From contig CAJQOA010000038.1 of the NCBI GenBank assembly GCA_905479815.1, positions 1 through 39,728 on the forward strand: a DNA stretch of 39,728 nt, read 5' to 3'. This DNA is from an uncultured Psychroserpens sp. Its GTDB lineage: Bacteria; Bacteroidota; Bacteroidia; Flavobacteriales; Flavobacteriaceae. How positions within the stretch are numbered: position 1 is the stretch's first letter; each line of letters starts with the position of its first letter. The notes beneath the pieces were generated by a model that made no database searches, was not told the origin of the DNA, and saw only the letters and a program-made list of their open reading frames with translations. This document shows, in pieces, positions 33,667 through 39,728 of the stretch. The translations under genes were made by a program, and so were the position numbers.

Positions 33667-33698
33667 TAAAATCCTGTCTGAATACAGACAGGATTTTA
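33667..33698. terminator. Terminator after the thioredoxin-fold gene
   Basis: Perfect 14-bp stem TAAAATCCTGTCTG (33667-33680) with CAGACAGGATTTTA (33685-33698), 4-base loop. The minus-strand side has the longer T-rich tail, so it may also stop read-through from mazG. The 212 bases from here to mazG hold no gene I can support. Confidence 0.85.
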
Positions 33699-33910
33699 CC
33701 CCTAACTAAACTAAATTTTAAATCTTAATGCGTCCGCTTAACTACTACACTAAGATTACCTACTTATGATTAAGAAACTATAAATAGTTCCTATCTGTAT
33801 TATATACGTGTGGTTTTATATGTTTGGATTACGACAACTAAAAAAAAGTTATATTTTTTTTAGTTCTTCCCAAATTTAGGTATTTAAAAATCAAAATATT
33901 TTTGAATTAC

Positions 33911-34696
33911 CTATTTTGGTAATCGTTTCGCTTCTTCCCAATAAACGTCCATTTCTACTAGAGTCATGTCAGATAATGGTTTACCAATATCTTTAGATTT
34001 TTGCTCTAAATATTGAAAACGCTTTATAAATTTTTTGTTGGTTCGTTCCAAAGCACTTTCTGGATCAACTTTTAAAAAGCGTGCATAATTAATCATTGAA
34101 AATAGTACATCCCCAAATTCGCTTTCAATTTTGTCTTGATTATTTTGATTTACCTCTTCTTGAAGTTCTCCTAATTCTTCTTGCACTTTCTCAAAGACTT
34201 GATGTGGTTCTTCCCAATCAAATCCTACACCTGCTACTTTATCTTGAATTCTATTTGCTTTTACCATAGCTGGTAAACTTTTAGGCACACCTTCTAGAAC
34301 GCTTTTTTTCCCTTTGCCTTCTTTCAGCTTTATTTGTTCCCAATTTCTTTTGACATCTTCTTCGTTCTCAACGGTTACATCTCCATAGATATGAGGATGA
34401 CGATTAATGAGTTTGTCACATATACTATTACAAACATCTGCAATATCAAAGGCTTTTTTCTCGCTACCAATTTTAGAATAGAAAACAATGTGAAGTAAAA
34501 CGTCACCTAGTTCGTTTTTAATCTCTTCCAAATCATTCTCTAAAATGGCATCACCAAGCTCATAGACTTCTTCTATGGTAAGATGACGAAGGGTTTGGAA
34601 GGTTTGTTTTTTATCCCAAGGGCATTGCTCACGCAACTCATCCATAATGACGAGTAATCGCTCAAATGCTTCTAATTGCTGAGTCTTATCTGACAT
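33911..34696 (-). CDS. mazG: Nucleoside triphosphate pyrophosphohydrolase MazG
   Basis: 261 residues with two MazG domains. The first has LREQCPWDKKQTFQTLRHLTIEEVYELGDAI, with the EExxE metal helix, and ELGDVLLHIVFYSKIG (ExxD). The second has KVQEELGELQEE and SEFGDVLFSMINYAR. It hydrolyses (d)NTPs to monophosphates and removes aberrant nucleotides. The link KRNWEQIKLKEG and VGFDWE are also typical. It is the last gene of a ruvX-def-DUF5606-mazG series but has a -7 box of its own. Confidence 0.95.
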   Translation of the reverse strand: MSDKTQQLEAFERLLVIMDELREQCPWDKKQTFQTLRHLTIEEVYELGDAILENDLEEIKNELGDVLLHIVFYSKIGSEKKAFDIADVCNSICDKLINRHPHIYGDVTVENEEDVKRNWEQIKLKEGKGKKSVLEGVPKSLPAMVKANRIQDKVAGVGFDWEEPHQVFEKVQEELGELQEEVNQNNQDKIESEFGDVLFSMINYARFLKVDPESALERTNKKFIKRFQYLEQKSKDIGKPLSDMTLVEMDVYWEEAKRLPK

Positions 34697-34713
34697 ATTA
34701 ATTATTTAAAACT

Positions 34714-34721
34714 CAAAAATA
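34714..34721 (-). promoter_or_regulatory. -7 box of mazG
   Basis: TATTTTTG on the minus strand, 18 bases before the ATG, in the 87-base gap after the DUF5606 gene. No good -33 TTG. Confidence 0.45.
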
Positions 34722-34783
34722 CAACGGTTTCACTCAGATAGAAATTCTAAGCAGTAATTAATATGAACAATCTATTAACGAGC

Positions 34784-35212
34784 TTATTCTTCCTCGTCTG
34801 CAGTAACGGCTTCTTTATCTTCCTCTAAAGCACCAAGCATATCGTGCTTCTCCAATAAATTATACCATTGTACAATTTTTTTGATATCACTGGCGTACAC
34901 TCTGTCCTCATCATAATCTGGTAAGACCTCAAAGAAGTATTCTTCTAATTTATCTTTAGAGTCTTTATGGCTTATCGAGGTTTGTTTTGAATCTTCCTTA
35001 TCTCTAATTTTTTTCAATACTTCTCTAAGAGGTAACTCTTCAGTTAATGTATACACAGCGATTTCACTCAATACACTAATATTACTGTGAATGTTTACAG
35101 ATACCTTTTTTTTGTCTATTAAAGATTCTACAACAAAACCACTTCTAGTTTGTGTAACAATTTTATATAATCCTGGTTTTCCTGAAATGGAAAGTATTTT
35201 ATCTAATGTCAT
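34784..35212 (-). CDS. DUF5606-domain protein
   Basis: 142 residues. The N-terminal part (LDKILSISGKPGLYKIVTQTRSGFVVESL) and the middle (VLSEIAVYTLTEELPLREVLKKI) match DUF5606, a Bacteroidota family of small cytoplasmic proteins of unknown function. The tail is acidic (AVTADEEE). It begins 15 bases after the def stop, so it is co-transcribed with def. This def-DUF5606-mazG order is common in the group, suggesting a translation- or nucleotide-linked role, but that is only context. Confidence 0.88.
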   Translation of the reverse strand: MTLDKILSISGKPGLYKIVTQTRSGFVVESLIDKKKVSVNIHSNISVLSEIAVYTLTEELPLREVLKKIRDKEDSKQTSISHKDSKDKLEEYFFEVLPDYDEDRVYASDIKKIVQWYNLLEKHDMLGALEEDKEAVTADEEE

Positions 35213-35227
35213 AATATATGTTAAGTA

Positions 35228-35818
35228 TTAACGCTTCTTCTTCATTAATGGAAAACGCATTCTATAATCTACTTGTATTTTTCCTTTGGAAATATTAGTC
35301 AATTTCCCTTTTATTAAACGCTTTTTTAGTGATGATAGTTTATCGGTAAACAAAATACCTTCAATATGATCATATTCATGCTGAACAACTCTAGCAATTA
35401 AGCCATCATAAACTTCAGTATGCGTTTTAAAGTTCTCATCTTGATATTTGATAGTCACTTTAGGTTGCCTAAATACATCTTCTCGTACGTCAGGAATACT
35501 CAAACAGCCTTCATTAAAAGCCCATTCATCGCCTTCTTCTTCTAATATTTCTGCATTAATAAATGTGCGTTGAAAATTTTTAAGCTGCTCTTGTTCTTCT
35601 TCTGTAAACTCTTCATCTTCTGAAAAAGGTTCAGTATCAACAAGAAACAAACGTATTGGCAAACCAATTTGTGGTGCAGCTAATCCAACACCAAATGCGC
35701 CATACATGGTTTCTTTCATGTTCTCAATAAGTGTATCGAGTTTAGGGTAATCTTTGGTAATAGGTTCTGCCTTTTTTCTTAAAACAGGGTCACCATAAGC
35801 AACAACTGGTAATATCAT
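35228..35818 (-). CDS. def: Peptide deformylase
   Basis: 196 residues, type 1B-like with an acidic insertion. It removes the formyl group from nascent proteins. Three motifs bind the metal: GVGLAAPQIG (43-52), EGCLSIP (103-109, C105), QHEYDHIEG (146-154; H147, E148, H151). The insertion at about 64-80 (PFSEDEEFTEEEQEQLK) is very acidic, as is usual for Bacteroidota enzymes. A -7 box lies 21 bases upstream, and ruvX is 65 bases upstream on the same strand. Confidence 0.97.
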   Translation of the reverse strand: MILPVVAYGDPVLRKKAEPITKDYPKLDTLIENMKETMYGAFGVGLAAPQIGLPIRLFLVDTEPFSEDEEFTEEEQEQLKNFQRTFINAEILEEEGDEWAFNEGCLSIPDVREDVFRQPKVTIKYQDENFKTHTEVYDGLIARVVQHEYDHIEGILFTDKLSSLKKRLIKGKLTNISKGKIQVDYRMRFPLMKKKR

Positions 35819-35838
35819 TATATAGTAATTTTCGGGTG

Positions 35839-35846
35839 CAAAAATA
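35839..35846 (-). promoter_or_regulatory. -7 box of def
   Basis: TATTTTTG on the minus strand in the ruvX-def gap. No clear -33 TTG; def may use both this and read-through from ruvX. Confidence 0.45.
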
Positions 35847-35883
35847 CGATTCTTATTATTATTTAAGAATTTTTAAGATGAAT

Positions 35884-36297
35884 TTAAGTAGGATTTTGCA
35901 AATAACTCTGCAATATAATAGTTGCACTAATTTCATCAATCAACGCTTTATCTTTACGCTGTTTTTTTTTGAGCCCGCTATCTATCATTGTTTGAAATGC
36001 CATTTTAGACGTAAAACGTTCATCAACACGTTTGACAGGTATATGCGGAATAGCTTTTTCTAATTTAATTAAAAACTTTGCTATAGACTCCTCACTCTCA
36101 GACGCTTCATAATTCATCTGCTTAGGTTCACCAACAATGAACAACTCTACGTTCTCTTCGGAAATGTACTGCTTTAAAAACACAATCAACTCTTTGGTAG
36201 CAACAGTTGTCAAACCAGAAGCTATAATCTGCATCTCATCTGTAATTGCTATTCCAGTTCGTTTTGTCCCAAAATCTAATGCTAAAATTCTCGCCAT
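35884..36297 (-). CDS. ruvX: RuvX/YqgF family putative Holliday-junction resolvase / rRNA-processing nuclease
   Basis: 137 residues, RNase H-like fold. First strand RILALDFGTKRTGIAITDEM carries the catalytic Asp (D7 region), FIVGEPKQMNYEASESE the central part, VKRVDERFTSKMA the second acidic position, and DEISATIILQSYL the C-terminal acidic residue. YqgF-type enzymes act in 16S rRNA 5' maturation in E. coli and were proposed as resolvases. No TAnnTTTG box is seen in the short upstream gap; a terminator hairpin stands 40 bases before the ATG, the last of three tandem units. Confidence 0.93.
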   Translation of the reverse strand: MARILALDFGTKRTGIAITDEMQIIASGLTTVATKELIVFLKQYISEENVELFIVGEPKQMNYEASESEESIAKFLIKLEKAIPHIPVKRVDERFTSKMAFQTMIDSGLKKKQRKDKALIDEISATIILQSYLQNPT

Positions 36298-36330
36298 TTG
36301 GTAAAGTTACTTTTTATATTGTGATATGTT

Positions 36331-36439
36331 AAACAAAAAAACTCTTCTTTATAAACTAAAGAAGAGTTTTAAAATAATCAACTATCAATTAAACGCATGA
36401 AATTGTTTACCCTCTACCTTAAACAATTCATGTTCTATT
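36331..36439 (-). ncRNA. Candidate small RNA 3 of a tandem array (unit nearest ruvX)
   Basis: Read on the minus strand from the conserved GTGTC box (36449-36445). First hairpin: arms 36420-36432 and 36396-36409 (CATGAA-TTGTTTA type, 13 bp with one bulge; loop 36410-36419). Then an intrinsic terminator: AAAACTCTTCTTTA/TAAAGAAGAGTTTT (36338-36370, 14 bp, 5-base loop) followed by a T7 run. Total about 105-115 bases. No ORF of note. Ends are estimates. Confidence 0.5.
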
Positions 36440-36444
36440 ATTAA

Positions 36445-36469
36445 GACACTATAGTATTAAATAAGTCAC
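36445..36469 (-). promoter_or_regulatory. Conserved paired box, unit 3
   Basis: On the minus strand TGTGACTTAT, then GTGTCTTA, with exactly 15 bases between GTGAC (36469-36465) and GTGTC (36449-36445). The same arrangement occurs in units 1 and 2. No TAnnTTTG box here. Confidence 0.5.
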
Positions 36470-36499
36470 AAAAAAATAAAATATTTTTAATTTTTTACA

Positions 36500-36601
36500 A
36501 TAAAAAAGCCCTTCTCGGGGCAAAGAAAGACTTTTAAACAATTTGCTTTTTATATTAAAAAGGGTATATAGGGCAAACGATATCTTGTTGTTAACTAATC
36601 A
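36500..36601 (-). ncRNA. Candidate small RNA 2 of a tandem array
   Basis: Minus strand. After the paired box, an upstream fold (GTTTGC/GCAAAT, 36578-36573 with 36546-36541, enclosing CTTTTT-ATATT-AAAAAG-type pairing at 36562-36546), then a one-way terminator GCCC-CGAGAA-GGGC followed by T6 (36521-36502). The terminator is convincing only on the minus strand, which fixes the direction. About 100 bases. Confidence 0.5.
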
Positions 36602-36605
36602 TTTA

Positions 36606-36640
36606 GACACACAAATATATAATAGGTCACATGTTGTCAA
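36606..36640 (-). promoter_or_regulatory. Conserved paired box and consensus promoter, unit 2
   Basis: GTGAC (36630-36626) and GTGTC (36610-36606) on the minus strand, 15 bases apart. In this unit a housekeeping promoter also fits: TTG (36640-36638), 18 bases, TATATTTG (36619-36612). Confidence 0.55.
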
Positions 36641-36651
36641 TTTTTAATTTT

Positions 36652-36767
36652 CAAAAAGAAAACCCTCCTAAGGGAATAGGAGGGTTTTACAAAAATTAGC
36701 TATTAATTATTAAAGAATCCAAGCATTTGTTTAGGGAAAATACTTGGTAAATAATAATTCACAATAA
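36652..36767 (-). ncRNA. Candidate small RNA 1 of a tandem array (unit nearest dapD)
   Basis: Minus strand. First hairpin CCAAGTATTT/AAATGCTTGG (36747-36738 with 36728-36719; 10 bp including one wobble, 9-base loop), then the terminator AAAACCCTCCTA/TAGGAGGGTTTT (36688-36659, 12 bp, 6-base loop) with a T-rich tail (TTTTCTTTTT). About 115 bases. Ends are estimates. Confidence 0.5.
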
Positions 36768-36771
36768 ATAA

Positions 36772-36796
36772 GACACAACTATTATTCATAGGTCAC
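36772..36796 (-). promoter_or_regulatory. Conserved paired box, unit 1
   Basis: TGTGACCTAT then GTGTCTTA on the minus strand; GTGAC (36796-36792) and GTGTC (36776-36772) are again 15 bases apart. No exact TAnnTTTG. Confidence 0.5.
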
Positions 36797-36840
36797 ATTA
36801 ATTTTTATTATTATGAATTTACTCAACTAAATTATAGGCT

Positions 36841-36848
36841 TATATTTG
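36841..36848 (+). promoter_or_regulatory. -7 box of dapD
   Basis: TATATTTG on the plus strand, 24 bases before the ATG at 36873. The in-frame TTG at 36855 lies at about the expected start of transcription, so the ATG is preferred. No good -33 TTG. Confidence 0.55.
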
Positions 36849-36872
36849 TGAAAATTGCATTTAAAAAACAGA

Positions 36873-37688
36873 ATGAAAGAACTACAAAAAATTATAGAAA
36901 GCGCTTGGGATGATAGGTCTTTATTAGCTAATCAAGTCACAATTGATAGTATTAGAAACGTTATAGATTTACTCGACGAAGGCACATTGAGAGTTGCTGA
37001 GCCAACAGATAACGGATGGCAAGTAAACGAATGGGTAAAAAAAGCAGTTGTTTTATACTTCCCAATTCAAAAAATGGAAACTCTAGAAGCTGGTATTTTT
37101 GAATATCATGATAAAATCCCATTAAAACGCGATTATAAAAAACGCGGAATTAGAGTTGTACCAAATGCAGTAGCTCGTCACGGAGCATATATTTCTGCTG
37201 GTACTATTTTAATGCCTAGTTACGTCAATATTGGTGCTTATGTAGATGAAGGTACTATGGTAGATACCTGGGCAACAGTTGGTAGCTGTGCGCAAATTGG
37301 TAAAAATGTTCATCTTTCAGGTGGTGTAGGTATTGGTGGTGTTTTAGAACCTTTACAAGCAGCTCCAGTGATTATCGAAGATGGTGCTTTTATAGGCTCT
37401 CGTTGTATTGTTGTAGAAGGTGTACATATAGAAAAAGAAGCTGTTTTAGGCGCTAATGTTGTTTTAACCATGAGTACAAAAATTATTGATGTGACTGGTG
37501 ACGAACCTATAGAAATGAAAGGTAGAGTTCCTTCACGCTCTGTGGTAATTCCTGGTAGTTACACTAAAACATTTGCTGCTGGAGAGTACAATGTACCATG
37601 TGCGTTGATTATTGGTAAACGTAAAGAGAGTACGAATAAAAAGACATCACTTAATGATGCTTTGCGTGAATATAATGTTGCGGTTTAA
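36873..37688 (+). CDS. dapD: 2,3,4,5-tetrahydropyridine-2,6-dicarboxylate N-succinyltransferase
   Basis: 271 residues from the ATG at 36873, the family length. It succinylates tetrahydrodipicolinate in the succinylase branch of lysine/diaminopimelate synthesis. An N-terminal helical domain (MKELQKIIESAWDDRSLL, about 1-90) is followed by a left-handed beta-helix of hexapeptide repeats (about 100-235): VVPNAVARHGAYISAGTILMPSYVNIGAYVDEGTMVD split into six-residue turns, GVGIGGVLEPLQAAPVIIEDGAFIGSRCIVVEG. The C-terminal strand is PCALIIGKRKESTNKKTSLND. It starts the envelope group with the two glycosyltransferases downstream. Confidence 0.97.
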   Translation: MKELQKIIESAWDDRSLLANQVTIDSIRNVIDLLDEGTLRVAEPTDNGWQVNEWVKKAVVLYFPIQKMETLEAGIFEYHDKIPLKRDYKKRGIRVVPNAVARHGAYISAGTILMPSYVNIGAYVDEGTMVDTWATVGSCAQIGKNVHLSGGVGIGGVLEPLQAAPVIIEDGAFIGSRCIVVEGVHIEKEAVLGANVVLTMSTKIIDVTGDEPIEMKGRVPSRSVVIPGSYTKTFAAGEYNVPCALIIGKRKESTNKKTSLNDALREYNVAV

Positions 37689-37739
37689 TTAGATTATAGT
37701 ATTCTGTGATAATATTAAAAATAGATATCTCTTAACATT

Positions 37740-38798
37740 TTGAAAATCTTAATCATACAACAAAAAATGATTGGTGACGTGCTCACCACAAGCATCTTGT
37801 TTGAAGCCCTCAAAGCTGAACATCCAGATGCTGTGCTTCATTATGTGATTAACTCACATACCTTTCCTGTTGTTGAGAACAATCCTTTTATTGATACCTT
37901 TTTGTTTGTCACTCCAGAAATGGAAGACAGTAAAACTGAATTTCTAGATTTTTTAAAAACTATAAAGAAAGAAAAATACGATGTTGTCATTGATGTATAC
38001 TCTAAATTTTCGAGTAATCTTATGACAAAATTTTCTGGAGCTAAAATAAAAATCTCTAAGAAAAAATGGTACACTTCACATTATTATACACATACGTTTA
38101 AGGACGCTAAAATACCAAATACAAATGCTGGTTTAGCTGTTGAGAATAGATTACAACTATTACAACCACTTTGTGTTGAAATTCCGCAGACATTAAAACC
38201 TAAAGTATATTTATCTCCCAAAGAGATTGAAAATTCAAAGCAATTTTTAATTGATTCTAAAATAGATGTATCTAAACCACTGTTTATGATAAGTGTTTTA
38301 GGAAGTGGTGACAACAAGACCTATCCTTTGCCACATATGGCAGATTTGATTGATACTATTGTTGAAGACACCAATGGCCAAATTTTATTTAACTACATCC
38401 CAAAACAAGAACACGAAGCCAAAACGGTATATAATTTTTGCAAAGCAGCTACTAAAAAACACATCTTCTTTGATGTCTTCGGAAAAAGTCTAAGAGACTT
38501 CCTTTCTATAACGCATCATTGTACGGCACTGATTGGTAACGAAGGTGGTGCTGTGAATATGGCAAAAGCATTAGACATTCCAACATTTACAATTTTCTCA
38601 CCTTGGATATTAAAAGAAGCATGGAATATGTTTGACAATGACACTACAAATGTGTCTATTCATTTAAAAGATGTCAAACCAGAATTATATGAAGGTAAAT
38701 CGCTTAAAGAAATGAAAGGTCAGGCATTCTCTTTGTATGATTCTTTTCCTCCAGAGTTAATATTTCCGAAGTTAAAAAACTATTTAAAACAGTTTTAA
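37740..38798 (+). CDS. Glycosyltransferase family 9 (heptosyltransferase-like)
   Basis: 352 residues from a TTG at 37740; the N-terminal KILIIQQKMIGDVLTTSILFEALK is the complete GT9 nucleotide-fold start, so no later start is acceptable. Further blocks: VIDVYSKFSSNLMTKFSGAK, the acceptor/donor loop MISVLGSGDNKTYPL, and HHCTALIGNEGGAVNMAKALDIPTFTIFSPW (about 254-284), the G-N-x-G-G-x-x-x-x-A pattern that binds the sugar nucleotide. It probably adds a heptose or similar sugar to LPS core. It overlaps the convergent GT2 gene by four bases. Confidence 0.9.
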   Translation: MKILIIQQKMIGDVLTTSILFEALKAEHPDAVLHYVINSHTFPVVENNPFIDTFLFVTPEMEDSKTEFLDFLKTIKKEKYDVVIDVYSKFSSNLMTKFSGAKIKISKKKWYTSHYYTHTFKDAKIPNTNAGLAVENRLQLLQPLCVEIPQTLKPKVYLSPKEIENSKQFLIDSKIDVSKPLFMISVLGSGDNKTYPLPHMADLIDTIVEDTNGQILFNYIPKQEHEAKTVYNFCKAATKKHIFFDVFGKSLRDFLSITHHCTALIGNEGGAVNMAKALDIPTFTIFSPWILKEAWNMFDNDTTNVSIHLKDVKPELYEGKSLKEMKGQAFSLYDSFPPELIFPKLKNYLKQF

Positions 38799-39616
38799 AG
38801 TGTCTCTATCCCAAAAGGCGTTTTAGTCACTTTATCTTGTTTTGTAGTCGCTCTAATCTTAAGATTTCTCTCAATCATTTCAGGTTTAACGTAACCTCTC
38901 TCATGATCTAAATGCAAACAAACAGCACTATAACGTACTTGTTTTGCTTTGATTCCTGTATTAAACAAACGCTCTCCTAGTTCTCTATCTTCTCCACCAT
39001 ACTGCATACGTTCGTCGTAACCATTAGCAGCAATAATATCTTTTTTATAACCAGAAGCATTATGACCATTCCAAGTAGCAGTTGTTGGTGTGAGGGCATT
39101 TAAAAGTTTTTGCTTCAATCCTTTTGCAGTAATCTTATTGTTTTTAAATGACGATTTAAGACCGTGAGACATCAACCAATCAATATCAAAACAACGTTGT
39201 GTTTGTATATCTTCTTCGGAAATGAGCTCACTTATATCCATTGGCAATTTAAAATAACCACCAGATAAAAAATAACCCGATTCTCGTCTATCAACATGTA
39301 CTTCTAAGAAATCTGCTCTAGCCATACAATCACCATCGGTATATACCAAATAGTCTCCTTTTGCTGCTACTGTAGCTTTATTGAGGATAATTGTTTTTTG
39401 AAATCCATTATCTTCATGCCAAATATGCTGAATTGGATAACTCACTTCAGTTTTCATAGCTTCTATCAAAGTCTTGGTTTCTGCTCCTGATCCATCATCT
39501 GCTATAACAACCTCAAAATCACTGAACGTTTGTTTCTCAAAACTCCACAAGACTTTTTGTAACCACTTTGGGCTATTATAGGTGCTAATAATTACTGAAG
39601 TATCTATAGTTTTCAT
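38795..39616 (-). CDS. Glycosyltransferase family 2
   Basis: 273 residues from the ATG at 39616. GT-A fold: DTSVIISTYNSPKWLQKVLWS, FEVVIADDGSG, a DxD-type YTDGDCMAR (metal and nucleotide-sugar site), then NGHNASGYKKDIIAANGYDERMQYGGEDRELGERLF (split by the galactosyl/ED-type acceptor block GGEDRELG) and CLHLDHERGY. The GGEDREL pattern resembles the chondroitin-polymerase-like/GT2_C galactosyl domain found in LPS and capsule enzymes. A longer start at 39646 lies above the -7 box and is rejected. Divergent from another GT2 at the window edge. Confidence 0.9.
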   Translation of the reverse strand: MKTIDTSVIISTYNSPKWLQKVLWSFEKQTFSDFEVVIADDGSGAETKTLIEAMKTEVSYPIQHIWHEDNGFQKTIILNKATVAAKGDYLVYTDGDCMARADFLEVHVDRRESGYFLSGGYFKLPMDISELISEEDIQTQRCFDIDWLMSHGLKSSFKNNKITAKGLKQKLLNALTPTTATWNGHNASGYKKDIIAANGYDERMQYGGEDRELGERLFNTGIKAKQVRYSAVCLHLDHERGYVKPEMIERNLKIRATTKQDKVTKTPFGIETL

Positions 39617-39621
39617 TGGTT

Positions 39622-39629
39622 CAAAAATA
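39622..39629 (-). promoter_or_regulatory. -7 box of the minus-strand GT2 gene
   Basis: TATTTTTG on the minus strand ends six bases before the ATG (39616), implying a very short leader. The nearest TTG is about 27 bases upstream, too far to be ideal. Confidence 0.4.
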
Positions 39630-39660
39630 GTTATTTTTACGCACATTCTTAATTTACAAT

Positions 39661-39728
39661 TTGAAAACTAACAAGAGTAATATATCTGCTTTGATGATTA
39701 CCTTCAATGAAATAAATCACATTGAAGC
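39661..39728 (+). CDS. 5' fragment of a second glycosyltransferase family 2 gene
   Basis: From a TTG at 39661 the frame is open to the window edge: KTNKSNISALMITFNEINHIEA. ISALMITFNEINHIE is the first strand of a GT-A glycosyltransferase of the KdtX/WaaE-like type (x-I-x-x-x-I-I-T-F-N-E-E-x-N-I), with substitutions. The start could instead be ATG at 39694, but that would remove the first strand. It is cut off by the end of the window, so the product and length are unknown. It continues the LPS-type glycosyltransferase group. Confidence 0.7.
   Translation, partial: MKTNKSNISALMITFNEINHIE

Noticed and set aside
33699-33910. Possible small RNA between the thioredoxin-fold gene terminator and mazG
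   Set aside because: The region has an AT hairpin (AACTAAAAAAAA / TTTTTTTTAGTT) but no promoter box or repeat of the paired GTGAC/GTGTC box; it may just be the mazG 3' end.
2999-36063. Numerous antisense open frames inside clear genes (for example within the M14, pyrD and pepT genes)
   Set aside because: They lie opposite strong coding frames and have no motifs or promoters of their own.
36445-36796. Reading the GTGAC/GTGTC boxes as a CRISPR or iteron repeat
   Set aside because: Spacing of 160-166 bp, no identical repeats of 25 bp or more, and each is followed by its own terminator, which fits transcription units better.
1-39728. tRNA, rRNA, CRISPR, insertion sequences, prophage genes
   Set aside because: Looked for on both strands; no cloverleaf-like sequences ending in CCA-type stems, no regularly spaced identical repeats, no transposase or phage proteins.

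Overview
The window looks like a chromosomal piece of a marine-type member of the Flavobacteriaceae (Bacteroidota). The DNA is visibly AT-rich. Most promoters I can find carry the Bacteroidota -7 box TAnnTTTG, in several cases with a TTG or TTTG -33 element 17-23 bases upstream. Shine-Dalgarno sites are essentially absent. Two secreted proteins end in type IX secretion (Por) sorting domains. Several genes are typical of the group: a long NusB, a DUF5606 protein, a PUR-domain protein, leucine dehydrogenase, and a ruvX-def-DUF5606-mazG run. I see no tRNA, rRNA, CRISPR array, insertion sequence or integrase.

Layout. (1) 1-6700 is an accessory region of small, mostly plus-strand genes: an unidentified 3' fragment, SseB-like, Lrp/AsnC regulator with a divergent GNAT acetyltransferase, a DUF2007-like membrane protein, a repeat-rich lipoprotein, a SAM methyltransferase, a TerB-like protein and a 32-residue lysine-rich peptide. 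These are separated by four diverged copies, plus partial copies, of a roughly 130-bp imperfect palindrome, giving a cassette-like layout. (2) 6725-11160 holds RidA, a mutarotase-like protein, a sodium:solute symporter, a ketopantoate-reductase-like protein whose reading frame has no ATG/GTG/TTG start, and a membrane protein. (3) 11182-16710, all on the minus strand, holds guaB, a four-helix membrane protein, an FMN-binding protein, a porin, HMG-CoA lyase and a LysE-type exporter. (4) 16801-19587 encodes two T9SS cargo proteins (spondin domain; M43 metalloprotease). (5) 19625-25823 is housekeeping: pyrD, pepT, a YdeI/DUF1801 protein, yajC, a DUF1573 lipoprotein, nusB and leucine dehydrogenase. 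(6) 25954-33638 holds an ABC exporter, a PUR protein, an M14 carboxypeptidase, an acyltransferase/bile-acid-symporter-type/CsaA operon and a thioredoxin-fold protein. (7) 33911-36297 is mazG, DUF5606, def and ruvX. (8) 36873-39728 is dapD and LPS-type glycosyltransferases.

The most notable non-coding signal is between ruvX and dapD (36331-36796). Three tandem units on the minus strand each have the same paired box (GTGAC-YTAT ... GTGTC, always 15 bases apart), an internal hairpin and an intrinsic terminator. I read these as three candidate small RNA genes in a row, or an unusual stepwise leader for ruvX. The cassette-like repeats in the first 6.6 kb are the second main point of interest.

Functional themes: envelope biogenesis (acyltransferase, glycosyltransferases, ABC exporter, YajC), protein and peptide breakdown (M43, M14, PepT), leucine catabolism (leucine dehydrogenase, HMG-CoA lyase), nucleotide synthesis and sanitation (GuaB, PyrD, MazG), and translation maintenance (Def, CsaA, NusB). 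All function names come from motif and family recognition by eye, not from database searches.
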